DNA from: Gordonia mangrovi
GTDB lineage: Bacteria > Actinomycetota > Actinomycetes > Mycobacteriales > Mycobacteriaceae
Assembly (NCBI RefSeq): GCF_024734075.1
Contig: NZ_CP102850.1
Coordinates: 1,178,001 to 1,242,000, forward strand
DNA: 64,000 bases
Reading direction: 5' to 3'
The stretch's first letter is position 1, and every line of letters starts with the position of its first letter. A program made the position numbers and the translations under genes. Shown piece after piece: positions 42,427 to 50,936 of this stretch. Below the pieces are notes generated by a model. That model saw only the letters and a list, made by a program, of their open reading frames with translations. It was not told where the DNA came from and searched no databases.

Positions 42427-43329
42427 CTACTCCAGCGCCGCAGCCACTGCGTCGGCGATGGCCTGCTGGCCGGCCGCGTTCGGGTGGACGGGGGCTGCGC
42501 CGGACGCGCCGTTGCGCGGTTCGATCCACCGCTGCCCCACCGGAGCACAGGCGTCGTGGCCTTCCGACGCCGGCGCCATATCAACGAACCGGGCTCCGGT
42601 CTGCTCGGCCGCGCGCTGCAGAGCGGCATTCAGAACCGATTGCAGCTCACGCAGATACGTGACATCGCCGGTCGCGACCGGCATGGCCGGGTAGCAGCCG
42701 CCGGTCGGCGGCAGTATCCACGGATAGCCGACGACCAGGATCTCGGCATCGGGCGCCTTGTCACGCACCGCCTGCAGCGCGTCGAGAAGTGCCGGCGCGG
42801 TCTGGTTCTCGACGATGTCGACGTACTCGGCGCCGCGGGTGTCCGCGCACGGTGATCCGGACAGATCGCGGGCGGCGAGGTCGGCGCACTCGCGGATTGC
42901 GGTGCTGTAGAGGTCGCTGTCGTTGCCGCCGATCATCACCGTGACGATGTCGGCGTCGTCGGTGAGCGCATCCAGTTGTGGTGGTACGCCGTCGTACTGG
43001 AGCGACGCGAAGTCTGTTGTGTCGGCGCCGCTGCAACTCACATCCGTCAACCGGTAGCCCTCGGCGGCGGCGAGCACGTGCGCGAAATTGCGCGACGACC
43101 GCAGGCACAGCACCGGGGAGTCGGCGACCAGGGGTTGCACGCCGGCCGCGGCGGAGAAGCTGTCGCCCAGGTTCACCAGGTGCAGTTGGTCGGTGTCCGT
43201 TGTGGTGGAGGCGCTCACCGACGGGGGCGTCGGGGGTGCACTCGGCGCCGCGGAGTCGTCGATGTCGTCGGCGCAGCCGGCAATGGTCATCACGGCTGCC
43301 GCGATCCCAGCGGCCACAGTCTTTCTCAC
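42427..43329 (-). CDS. SGNH-hydrolase lipoprotein (GDSL lipase/esterase)
   Basis: The 300-residue protein begins with GTG overlapping the PucR stop (GTGA). A lipobox MTIAGC gives lipidated C19. The SGNH blocks are GDSFSA (S57), GGND (N136) and VHPNAAG near the C-terminus; six or more cysteines suggest disulfides in the exported enzyme. Related mycobacterial lipases act on lipids or esters outside the cell. Coupling to a PucR regulator suggests joint expression rather than a metabolic link to GABA. Confidence 0.88.
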   Translation of the reverse strand: MRKTVAAGIAAAVMTIAGCADDIDDSAAPSAPPTPPSVSASTTTDTDQLHLVNLGDSFSAAAGVQPLVADSPVLCLRSSRNFAHVLAAAEGYRLTDVSCSGADTTDFASLQYDGVPPQLDALTDDADIVTVMIGGNDSDLYSTAIRECADLAARDLSGSPCADTRGAEYVDIVENQTAPALLDALQAVRDKAPDAEILVVGYPWILPPTGGCYPAMPVATGDVTYLRELQSVLNAALQRAAEQTGARFVDMAPASEGHDACAPVGQRWIEPRNGASGAAPVHPNAAGQQAIADAVAAALE

Positions 43330-44825
43330 TCCTGCGCTCCCAACAACATCAACAACAGTTCGGCTCGGACACGCGCGTCGGTCAGGTCCACATCCAACAG
43401 ATCCTCGATTCGTTCGACCCGGTGCCGCAGTGTGTGCCGGTGCACACCACGCGCCGCGGCGGCAACGCCCCAGTTGCCGTTGGCCTCCAGGTAGGCCAAC
43501 AACGTCTCCCGCAGCTCGGTGCCGTGCTCGTCGTCGTGGTTCAGCACAGGGGCCAGCAGTTGGGTGTGCGCGTCGGCAAGCGCGCGGCGCACGGCGTCGA
43601 CGGTCAGCAGCGACCGGGTCCCGTGCAGATCGGCGAGCTGTCCGACGGCCGCCGTCCGGCAGGCCAGCCTCGCCTGCCGGACGGCGTCGGCGACGTCACG
43701 CACATCGGTCACCGCCCCCACCCCACCACCGACCGGGCCGGCGGAGTTGACGACGGCGAACAGGGTGGCCGCCAGCTCGACGGAATCGTCGCCGCGGAGC
43801 AGCACCACCAGTTCCGGTCCGTCGCGGTGTACGAAGACCGCATGCCACCGACCGTCGAGCTCATCGACCAGCAGGCGCTGCCCGCGGGTGGCCGCGTCGT
43901 CGTCGCCGAAGCGCAACGCCAGCGCCCGCACCCGTCCCGACGGGTCGGCGGCCCGCGCCAGAATACGTTGTACGCCAACTCGCTCGGTGGGATCGTCGAG
44001 CGCCGATGCCAGTGTGTCGGTGTGCAACTCGACAAGATCGCGGCGTAGCTGGCGTGGTTTCGCGTGCTCGATGGCCAGCAGCGAGATCGCGTGGCCGACA
44101 AGCATCCGCGCGACGTCGTCGAGGGCGGTGCGCCCCACCGTGCCGAGGTGTCCGAAGGTTCGTCCGCCGGAGCCGACCCGGGACACCGCAATCGTGGCAG
44201 AATCGGTCACCGTGACCGCCGCCGCCGACGTCGGGTCACGAATCACCAGGTCGCGCAACCGGTTCAGGTCTGCTGACGACGTGGGCCCGGGTGCGCCGGC
44301 CACCACGGCCAGGCCGGTGTCGAGTAGCACCACGTTCTGCCCCACCGCGTCGGCGAGTTCGCGGACCACCGCCGTCGACCCGCCCGAGGCGGCCGCGCGG
44401 GTCATCTTCGGTTGCGCTTTGGTGGCCGCCAGCAGCCGCGACGATCGTTGCGCGGCGATCTGATCCAGCACGGCGCGGGTGATCGCGGAGAACGGCACCG
44501 GCAGCGGAACCTCGAACAGCGGTAGGCCCAGATCGTCGGCGATCGACGCCATATCGGCGGGCACCGTGTCGAACTCGAAACCCACACCCACTCCGACCGC
44601 CGCCACGCCGACGGCATCGAGGCGCTCGAGGTAGTCGCGCCAGATCGTCGGGTCACCGAGCCGCAGCCCCGTGGTCAACAGCACCTCGTCGCCGGACAAC
44701 CATTCGCCGGGCTCGGTCAGTTCGCTGGTCATCACACAGTCGACGTGCCGATCGAGACCCACCGACCCGCCGCGCAGCGTCAGGTGGAGACGTCGCTGGG
44801 CCAGCAGCCAGCGCACCGTCGTCAT
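43326..44825 (-). CDS. PucR-family transcriptional regulator
   Basis: The 499-residue protein (ATG 44825) has the N-terminal PucR sensory domain (MTSELTEPGEWLSGDEVLLTTG), a central region and a C-terminal HTH_30 (LRETLLAYLEANGNWGVAAAARGVHRHTLRHRVERIEDLL). It is divergent from gabT-gabD across 137 bp. PucR-type regulators activate purine, amino-acid or GABA genes, so it probably senses GABA or a related amine and activates gabT-gabD. Confidence 0.9.
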   Translation of the reverse strand: MTTVRWLLAQRRLHLTLRGGSVGLDRHVDCVMTSELTEPGEWLSGDEVLLTTGLRLGDPTIWRDYLERLDAVGVAAVGVGVGFEFDTVPADMASIADDLGLPLFEVPLPVPFSAITRAVLDQIAAQRSSRLLAATKAQPKMTRAAASGGSTAVVRELADAVGQNVVLLDTGLAVVAGAPGPTSSADLNRLRDLVIRDPTSAAAVTVTDSATIAVSRVGSGGRTFGHLGTVGRTALDDVARMLVGHAISLLAIEHAKPRQLRRDLVELHTDTLASALDDPTERVGVQRILARAADPSGRVRALALRFGDDDAATRGQRLLVDELDGRWHAVFVHRDGPELVVLLRGDDSVELAATLFAVVNSAGPVGGGVGAVTDVRDVADAVRQARLACRTAAVGQLADLHGTRSLLTVDAVRRALADAHTQLLAPVLNHDDEHGTELRETLLAYLEANGNWGVAAAARGVHRHTLRHRVERIEDLLDVDLTDARVRAELLLMLLGAQE

Positions 44826-44962
44826 GCCCACCACTGTAGCTGGACAAGGTGGAGCGTGATGGAGATCAGACTGTACACATTGTCAGGTCACCTCGGTCGG
44901 GTTGTCGGCGAAGACTGGGGCGTGAGGAGCGCCGAACCCACCATCGACGGAATGAGGACGAG
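44826..44962. promoter_or_regulatory. Divergent pucR/gabT promoter region
   Basis: The region holds a TGTACA palindrome (44872-44877) flanked by inverted GACAA (44843-44847) and TTGTC (44880-44884). These are candidate PucR contacts. Hexamer assignments are uncertain. Confidence 0.35.
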
Positions 44963-46315
44963 ATGACCGCCATCACCTACCGGGTACCTCAGAAGCGGCA
45001 TCTCGTCACCGAGCTCCCGGGGCCACGCTCGGTCGCGCTGACGGAGCGTCGCTGCCGCGCGGTCGCGGCCGGACTCGGGTCGGCTACGCCGGTGTTCGCG
45101 GTCGACGCCGACGGCGGCATCATCGTCGACGCCGACGGCAACTCACTGATCGACCTGGGGTCGGGCATCGCTGTCACCGGAGTCGGAGCCAGCAACCCGG
45201 CGGTTGCCGACGCCGTCGCCGCACAGGCGCACCGGCTCACCCACACCTGCTTCATGGTCACCCCCTACGAGGGATATGTGGCCGTCGCCGAGAAGCTCAA
45301 CGAACTGACCCCCGGCGATCACGAGAAGCGAACGGTGCTGTTCAACTCCGGCGCCGAGGCAGTGGAGAATGCAGTCAAGGTCGCACGGTTGGCCACCGGG
45401 CGCAACGCGGTGGTCGCCTTCGACCACGCATATCACGGCCGCACCAACCTGACCATGGCACTCACCGCGAAATCCATTCCCTACAAGCACAATTTCGGCC
45501 CGTTCGCGCCGGAGGTGTACCGGATGCCGATGAGCTACCCGCTGCGGGACCCGGAGGGGGCCGACGGAGTTGCCGCCGCCAACCGCGCCATCGGCATGAT
45601 CGACACCCAGCTCACCGCCGACAGCGTGGCAGCGGTCATCGTCGAACCCATCCAGGGTGAGGGCGGTTTCATCGTGCCCGCACCGGGTTTCCTGCCGACG
45701 CTGGCCGCCTGGTGCCGGATGCACGGCGTGGTGTTCATCGCCGACGAGGTCCAGAGCGGGTTCTGCCGCACCGGTGCGTGGTTCGCCAGCGAACACGAAG
45801 GCGTGGTCCCGGATCTGATCACCACCGCCAAGGGGATCGCCGGCGGGATGCCGTTGTCGGCGGTCACCGGCCGCGCCGACCTGATGGATGCGGTGCATCC
45901 CGGCGGGCTCGGCGGCACCTACAGCGGCAATCCGGTCGCGTGTGCCGCCGCGTTGGCCACGATCGAACAGATGTCGACTCTCGATCTGAACGCACGTGCG
46001 CGCCACATCGGGGAGATCGCGTTCGCGTCGTTGTCGGCGACCGCCGAACGTCTCGCCGCCGCCGGCCACGACGTCATCGGCGAGATCCGCGGTCGCGGCG
46101 CGATGATCGCCGTCGAATTGGTGAAACCCGGTACCACCGAACCCAATCCGGAACTGGCCAAGGCGGCTGCGGCGCACGCACTCTCCCGCGGAGTGGTGGT
46201 CCTCACCTGCGGCACCTACGGCAATGTTGTGCGACTGCTGCCACCGATGGTCATCGATGATGATCTGCTGCGCGAGGGCCTGCAGATCCTCGACGAGGCC
46301 CTCACCCCCGCGTGA
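44963..46315 (+). CDS. gabT: 4-aminobutyrate aminotransferase
   Basis: The 450-residue protein starts at ATG 44963 behind GAGGACGAG. It is a class III PLP aminotransferase: NSGAEAVENAVKVAR, HAYHGRTNLTMALT, EPIQGEGGFIVP, DEVQSGFCRTG and the Lys in TTAKGIAGGMPLSAV. It moves the amino group of GABA to 2-oxoglutarate, giving succinate semialdehyde for GabD, encoded 41 bp downstream. Confidence 0.92.
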   Translation: MTAITYRVPQKRHLVTELPGPRSVALTERRCRAVAAGLGSATPVFAVDADGGIIVDADGNSLIDLGSGIAVTGVGASNPAVADAVAAQAHRLTHTCFMVTPYEGYVAVAEKLNELTPGDHEKRTVLFNSGAEAVENAVKVARLATGRNAVVAFDHAYHGRTNLTMALTAKSIPYKHNFGPFAPEVYRMPMSYPLRDPEGADGVAAANRAIGMIDTQLTADSVAAVIVEPIQGEGGFIVPAPGFLPTLAAWCRMHGVVFIADEVQSGFCRTGAWFASEHEGVVPDLITTAKGIAGGMPLSAVTGRADLMDAVHPGGLGGTYSGNPVACAAALATIEQMSTLDLNARARHIGEIAFASLSATAERLAAAGHDVIGEIRGRGAMIAVELVKPGTTEPNPELAKAAAAHALSRGVVVLTCGTYGNVVRLLPPMVIDDDLLREGLQILDEALTPA

Positions 46316-46356
46316 GTCACATTCTGCACAACACATATCGAAGGAAGTGAGATCTG

Positions 46357-47826
46357 ATGACTGACACCATCGTTGACAACCCGCGCACCGTGCTGGACAA
46401 CGTACCGACCGGGCTGTGGATCGATGGCGAATCGGTGCCGGCGTCGTCGGGCGAGACATTCACCGTGTACGACCCGGCCACCGAAGAACCGCTGACCTCG
46501 GTGGCCGACGCCGGCGTGGACGATGCGCGCCGCGCCCTCGACAAGGCTGCGGCAGTCGCCGACGACTGGGCCGCCACCCCGGCCCGCGAGCGCGGCGAGA
46601 TCCTGCGCCGCGCATTCGAACTGCTCACCGACCGGGCCGACGACATCGCCATGCTGATGACGCTGGAACTCGGGCGTGCACTACCCGACAGTCAGGCCGA
46701 GACCAAGTACGGCACCGAGTTCCTGCGTTGGTTCGCCGAGGAGGCCGTCCGCATCGGCGGCCGGTTCGCCACCGCGCCCGCGGGCAACGGCCGAATCCTG
46801 GTGTCGCATGCGCCGGTCGGGCCGTCGTTGGCGATCACGCCGTGGAACTTCCCCCTCGCGATGGGCACCCGCAAGATCGGTCCGGCGTTGGCCGCCGGGA
46901 ACGTCATGCTGGTCAAGCCCGCGCACGAAACCCCGCTGACCATGCTGGCCCTGGCCGCGGTGTTCGCCGAGGCCGGCCTGCCCGCCGGGGTGCTGTCGGT
47001 GTTGCCGACCAGCAATGCCGGTGACGTGTCGTCGGCGATCATCACCGATGACCGCATCCGCAAGATCAGCTTCACCGGCTCGACGCCGGTCGGCCGCAAC
47101 CTGATGGCGCAGGCCGCCGAACGGGTACAGCGCACGTCGATGGAACTCGGTGGCAACGCGCCGTTCCTGGTGTTCGACGACGCCGACATCGACGCCGCGG
47201 TGGAGGGTGCATATCTGGCGAAGATGCGCAACGGCGGCGAGGCGTGCACCGCGGCCAATCGGTTCCTGGTGCAGTCCGGTGTCGCGGAGGAGTTCACGGC
47301 GAAGCTCACCGAGAAGATGGCGGCCGTACGGCTCGGCGCCGGATACGACGAGGGCGTCACCCTGGGACCGTTGGTGAGCGCCAAGCAGCGCGACAAGGTC
47401 GCCGAGATGGTGGACGGCGCGATCGCCGATGGTGCGCGGGTCCGGTTGGGCGGCAAGGTGCCCGAGGGCAAGGGCTACTTCTACCCGGCGACGGTGCTCG
47501 ACCGGGTCGATGCGTACGCACCGGTCACGCGCGACGAGATCTTCGGTCCGGTAGCGGTGATCAGCACCTTCGAGTCCGAGGCCGACGCCATCAAGGCCGC
47601 CAACTCGACCGAGTACGGACTCGCGTCGTACTTCTACAGCCGCGACCTCGAACGCTGCATGCGAGTGGCCGAGGGATTGGACTCGGGGATGGTCGGCGTG
47701 AACCGTGGTGTCATCTCCGACCCGGCCGCCCCCTTCGGTGGTGTGAAGCAGTCGGGTATCGGACGCGAAGGCGGCAGCGAAGGCATCGATGAGTACCTGT
47801 CGGTCAAATACATCGCGTTGACCTGA
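46357..47826 (+). CDS. gabD: Succinate-semialdehyde dehydrogenase (NAD(P)+)
   Basis: The 489-residue protein belongs to the aldehyde dehydrogenase superfamily: FTGSTPVGRNLM in the cofactor fold, catalytic Glu in MELGGNAPFL, catalytic Cys in GGEACTAANRF, and EIFGPVAV. The ATG is preceded by GAAGGAAGTGAG. It oxidises succinate semialdehyde from GabT to succinate, completing the GABA shunt. Confidence 0.92.
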   Translation: MTDTIVDNPRTVLDNVPTGLWIDGESVPASSGETFTVYDPATEEPLTSVADAGVDDARRALDKAAAVADDWAATPARERGEILRRAFELLTDRADDIAMLMTLELGRALPDSQAETKYGTEFLRWFAEEAVRIGGRFATAPAGNGRILVSHAPVGPSLAITPWNFPLAMGTRKIGPALAAGNVMLVKPAHETPLTMLALAAVFAEAGLPAGVLSVLPTSNAGDVSSAIITDDRIRKISFTGSTPVGRNLMAQAAERVQRTSMELGGNAPFLVFDDADIDAAVEGAYLAKMRNGGEACTAANRFLVQSGVAEEFTAKLTEKMAAVRLGAGYDEGVTLGPLVSAKQRDKVAEMVDGAIADGARVRLGGKVPEGKGYFYPATVLDRVDAYAPVTRDEIFGPVAVISTFESEADAIKAANSTEYGLASYFYSRDLERCMRVAEGLDSGMVGVNRGVISDPAAPFGGVKQSGIGREGGSEGIDEYLSVKYIALT

Positions 47827-47846
47827 CAGATGGGTACACTCGTGCC

Positions 47847-48404
47847 ATGCGCGTTCGGGTGGCCGCACTTCTCCTCGCACTTCTCACCGCGCTGAGCGTG
47901 GCCGTGGCCGCTCCGGCACGCACAGACACCGGAAGTCTGGGCGCCGGGAGTGCCGACCTGTTCTCGCCGAACAGCATCTTCCTGTGGCAGAGTCCGCCGA
48001 CGCGCTACATCGTGGTGCTCGGTGCCAAGATGGGCACGTTCGGCCAGACGCCGGCCATCTTGGAGCAACGGATGAACGTGGCAGCGAACCTGGCGTTGTC
48101 GCACCCGTTCAACCGGATGATCGTGTCCGGCGGCAACACCTGGTGGCTGCCGGTGTCGGAGGCACAGTTCATGAATGTCGGTCTGTTGCGGCGCGGCGTG
48201 CCGATATGGCAGATGATCAACGAGGCCGCCTCCACCAGCACCGTCGCCAACGCGACGAACACGGTGGCGATGCTCAAGCATATGGGCGCCACCGGTGCGC
48301 TGATCGTGACCAACGGTTTCCACATGGGGCGCGCGCTCAACGACTTCCGGACCGCGGCGCGCAAACAGCATGCCCGCCTGGAGTTCCGCCCGGCGTATGC
48401 CTGA
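47847..48404 (+). CDS. Exported YdcF-like (DUF218) protein
   Basis: The 185-residue protein has a signal peptide (MRVRVAALLLALLTALSVAVAA, cut after APA/R) and a DUF218 core: YIVVLGAKM, RMNVAANLAL, MIVSGGNTWW, EAASTSTVANATNT and VTNGFHMGRAL. This fold binds nucleotide-like or lipid-linked phosphates in YdcF/SanA relatives. It follows gabD by 20 bp but probably has no part in GABA breakdown. Confidence 0.82.
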   Translation: MRVRVAALLLALLTALSVAVAAPARTDTGSLGAGSADLFSPNSIFLWQSPPTRYIVVLGAKMGTFGQTPAILEQRMNVAANLALSHPFNRMIVSGGNTWWLPVSEAQFMNVGLLRRGVPIWQMINEAASTSTVANATNTVAMLKHMGATGALIVTNGFHMGRALNDFRTAARKQHARLEFRPAYA

Positions 48405-48474
48405 TCCGCTCCCCTTCCACTGTTCCCGTCCCCCGCCGCGCCGCCCCGTCGCAGTCGCCGTCGACCCGGCACCG

Positions 48475-48537
48475 TTTCCCGTTGAGTGTGCGTCATTTCC
48501 CGTTGAGTGGGCGCTGTTTTCGATCGAATGTGCACTG
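48475..48537 (+). repeat. 21-bp tandem repeat array, three units (left of DUF559 gene)
   Basis: Units start at 48475, 48496 and 48517; the middle one begins TTTCCCGTTGAGTGGGCG. The same repeat family lies in opposite orientation on the other side of the DUF559-type gene (49523-49627): one unit there matches the middle unit here in 19 of 21 positions. Confidence 0.8.
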
Positions 48538-48557
48538 CCATACGTTCGCCGGACGTA

Positions 48558-49448
48558 TCAGCAGAAGTAGAAGCCCCGCGCACGGAGTGCATCCCAGACT
48601 TCTTCCACCACCACAAAGGGCTCTGAACGAAGTCGTTTCGCGGTGACCCGGATGACCTTCCATTCCAACCGATCCAGTGCCACGGTCCGCACACTATCGT
48701 GCGCGAGCTGCTCCGGCGTCGAGTGATAGGCCTCGCCGTCATACTCGATGGCGATCTTCGCGGCCTCGTACGCGAGGTCACATCTGGCGATCACCTTTCC
48801 GAATTCGTCGCGCACCTCCACCTGCAGATCGGGTTTGGGCAGTCCGACGTCATGCATGAAGAGTCGCAGCGCACTTTCCCGAGGCGACTCCGCACGCCCA
48901 TCGATCAGCGGAATGAGCTCCCGCAGCACCCTGACGTATCGGGATCTCTTGTGTTTCACGGCGAAGGCCATCAGTTCGTCCAGGTCAAGGGGAACCACCG
49001 CGGCCAGCGCGTCGAGGTCACCGATCGCCTGCATGCGCGACCGCTGACGTCCTAGGTCGAATGCCGTGCGCAGCGGTGAGGTGACCTTCCTCCCCTGGAT
49101 CTCGACGATCTCGGTTGGCGAAAGGTCGAGTCGGCGAGTGACCGTCCCCCGCGCGGGGCGACCCGATGCGGATGTCCCGCGGATGAGCTCGATCGTGAAA
49201 TCGTCGTCGTGCCAGCGACTGCCATACATGATCAGCGCGGACTCGCCGGCGATCACGGGATCGCCATGGGCCTGGTCCACGACGGTGATGATCCGCTGCT
49301 GCGCCGTCATGAGCTGACCGCGATGCAGGTGGTTGTTGCCGCGCAGCACGGTGAACTCCGCCGCGAACTGCTCGGGGGTCAATCCGAGGTCGGTGAGCGC
49401 ATCCTTGCGCGAGATAGTGCGGGGTGTCGCCTGGTGTTCGAATGTCAT
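48558..49448 (-). CDS. DUF559/Vsr-fold protein with AbiEi-like N-terminus, bracketed by inverted repeat arrays
   Basis: The 296-residue protein starts at ATG 49448. The N-terminus (TISRKDALTDLGLTPEQFA) resembles the winged-HTH start of AbiEi-type proteins. The C-terminal 90 residues form a PD-(D/E)XK/Vsr-like fold: an N-terminal Glu (ESALRLFM), VIARCDLAY, KIAIEYDGEAYHS, then DSVRTVALDRLEWKVIRVT. Asp, Glu and His positions of the active site seem present. Such genes are frequent in Mycobacteriales, usually without a matching toxin, and here none is adjacent. The repeats on both sides suggest a mobile or repeat-maintaining unit. Confidence 0.72.
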   Translation of the reverse strand: MTFEHQATPRTISRKDALTDLGLTPEQFAAEFTVLRGNNHLHRGQLMTAQQRIITVVDQAHGDPVIAGESALIMYGSRWHDDDFTIELIRGTSASGRPARGTVTRRLDLSPTEIVEIQGRKVTSPLRTAFDLGRQRSRMQAIGDLDALAAVVPLDLDELMAFAVKHKRSRYVRVLRELIPLIDGRAESPRESALRLFMHDVGLPKPDLQVEVRDEFGKVIARCDLAYEAAKIAIEYDGEAYHSTPEQLAHDSVRTVALDRLEWKVIRVTAKRLRSEPFVVVEEVWDALRARGFYFC

Positions 49449-49522
49449 GCATCTTCGACGCAGCAGCCGGCACGGGGGTTCCATCGATATCGCCGAAGCT
49501 CGAGGCGTGGCCGATGTCGGAC

Positions 49523-49627
49523 AAATGCTCACTCGATCCGGAACGGCGCCCAGTCAACGAGAAACAGCGCCCACTCGACGGGGAACGGCGCCCAGTCAGC
49601 GAGAAAGGGCGCCCTGTCGACGGGGTC
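49523..49627 (-). repeat. 21-bp tandem repeat array, five units (right of DUF559 gene)
   Basis: Units of 21 bp start at 49523, 49544, 49565, 49586 and 49607. Read on the minus strand they have the pattern TTYCYCGTYGASTGGGCGCY. The array is inverted relative to 48475-48537. Confidence 0.8.
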
Positions 49628-49640
49628 GACGGGGCGCCCT
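49606..49640 (-). terminator. 16-bp stem hairpin after the acyl-CoA dehydrogenase gene
   Basis: AGGGCGCCCTGTCGAC (49606-49621) pairs with 49625-49640 with one mismatch and a GGG loop. It starts 17 bp after the fadE-like stop and overlaps the last repeat unit, so the array may double as a terminator. Confidence 0.65.
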
Positions 49641-49656
49641 CGGCAGACGGCGCGGG

Positions 49657-50820
49657 TCAGCGCAGCAGCGCGCGGCTCATCACGACACGCTGGATCTGAT
49701 TGGTGCCTTCATAGATCTGGGTGATCTTGGCGTCGCGCATCATCCGCTCGACCGGGAAGTCGCGGGTGTAGCCCGCACCGCCGAACAGTTGCACGGCGTC
49801 GGTGGTGACCTCCATCGCCACGTCGGAGGCGAAGCACTTCGACGCCGCCGAGATGAAGCCGAGGTTCTTCTCGCCACGCTCGGCGCGCGCGGCCGAGGTG
49901 TAGACCATCAGACGCGCGGCCTCCACCTTCATCGCCATGTCGGCGATCATGAACTCGACCCCCTGGAACGAGGCGATCGACTTGCCGAACTGCTTGCGGT
50001 CCTTGACGTATTCGATGGCCTTGTCCAACGCGCCCTGCGCGATGCCGACGGCCTGCGCGCCGATCGTCGGACGGGTGTGATCGAGGGTCTGCAGGGCGGT
50101 CTTGAAACCGGTGCCCTCATCGCCGACGATCCGGTCGGAGGGGATGGTGCAGTCCTCGAAGTAGAGTTCGGCGGTGGGCGAGCCCTTGATGCCGAGCTTC
50201 TTCTCCAGCGGCCCGACGGTGAAGCCCGGATCGTCCTTGTGGACCATGAACGACGAGATGCCGTTGGCCCCCTTCTCCGGGTCGGTCACGGCCATCACGG
50301 TGTACCAGCTCGACTTGCCGCCGTTGGTGATCCAGCACTTGGAGCCGTTGATCACCCAGTTGTTGCCGTCCTTGCGGGCACGGGTCTTCATCGACCCGGC
50401 GTCCGAGCCGGCCTCGCGCTCGGAGAGCGCATAGGACGCCATCGCCTCACCGGATGCGATCGACGGCAGCACCTGCTTCTTCAGCTCATCGGAACCGTTG
50501 AGGATCAGGCCCATGGTGCCGAGCTTGTTGACCGCCGGGATCAGCGACGACGACGCGCACACCCGCGCGACCTCTTCGATGACGATGCACGCGGCGACCG
50601 AGTCCGCACCCTGGCCGTCGTAGGCCTCGGGCACGTGGATCGCGTTGAAGCCCGACGCCACGAGCGCGTCGAGGGCCTCCTGCGGGAAGCGTGAGTTCTC
50701 GTCGACGTCGGCCGCATGCGGCTCGATCTCTTTCTCGGACAGCGCGCGGATGGCCTCACGCAGCGCCACGTGCTCTTCGGGCAGTTCGAAGACGTTGAAG
50801 TCGGGGTTGCCGAACGCCAT
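49657..50820 (-). CDS. Acyl-CoA dehydrogenase (FadE25-like)
   Basis: The ATG at 50820 has AAGGAG 5 nt upstream and gives 387 residues, the normal size. Motifs: YALSEREAGSDAGSM and WVINGSKCWITNGG for FAD/substrate binding, RKQFGKSIASFQGVEF, FGGAGYTRDFPVERMMRDAK and the catalytic Glu in IYEGTNQIQR. It oxidises acyl-CoA to enoyl-CoA, passing electrons to ETF. Chain-length range cannot be read from sequence. It is downstream of a TetR gene on the same strand with operator-like repeats between them. Confidence 0.92.
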   Translation of the reverse strand: MAFGNPDFNVFELPEEHVALREAIRALSEKEIEPHAADVDENSRFPQEALDALVASGFNAIHVPEAYDGQGADSVAACIVIEEVARVCASSSLIPAVNKLGTMGLILNGSDELKKQVLPSIASGEAMASYALSEREAGSDAGSMKTRARKDGNNWVINGSKCWITNGGKSSWYTVMAVTDPEKGANGISSFMVHKDDPGFTVGPLEKKLGIKGSPTAELYFEDCTIPSDRIVGDEGTGFKTALQTLDHTRPTIGAQAVGIAQGALDKAIEYVKDRKQFGKSIASFQGVEFMIADMAMKVEAARLMVYTSAARAERGEKNLGFISAASKCFASDVAMEVTTDAVQLFGGAGYTRDFPVERMMRDAKITQIYEGTNQIQRVVMSRALLR

Positions 50821-50857
50821 GATCACTCCTTAGCGGGTTCACACACTCAGCGATAGA

Positions 50858-50911
50858 CACTCAGTGCCAGGGTTTTGGGGTCAGCGTAGCTGAGAACGGC
50901 ACTCAGTGCCA
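50858..50911. promoter_or_regulatory. Repeated CACTCAGTGCCA sites in the fadE promoter
   Basis: CACTCAGTGCCA occurs at 50858-50869 and 50900-50911. The second lies in the perfect palindrome GGCACT-C-AGTGCC (50898-50910). The sites are 42 bp apart, about four helical turns, so they are likely operators for the neighbouring TetR protein. Confidence 0.6.
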
Positions 50912-50936
50912 AGTCCCGGCCGCGTTGCTGCCTCCC

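Noticed and set aside
48558-49448. Complete AbiE-type toxin-antitoxin pair
   Set aside because: Only the AbiEi-like/DUF559 protein is present here and at 55057; no AbiEii nucleotidyltransferase gene is adjacent.
49523-49627. Possible CRISPR array
   Set aside because: The 21-bp units are adjacent without spacers and no cas genes are present.
50898-50910. CIRCE (HrcA) operator
   Set aside because: The half-site GCACTC is present but the 9-nt spacer and second full half-site are missing; the neighbouring TetR gene explains it better.
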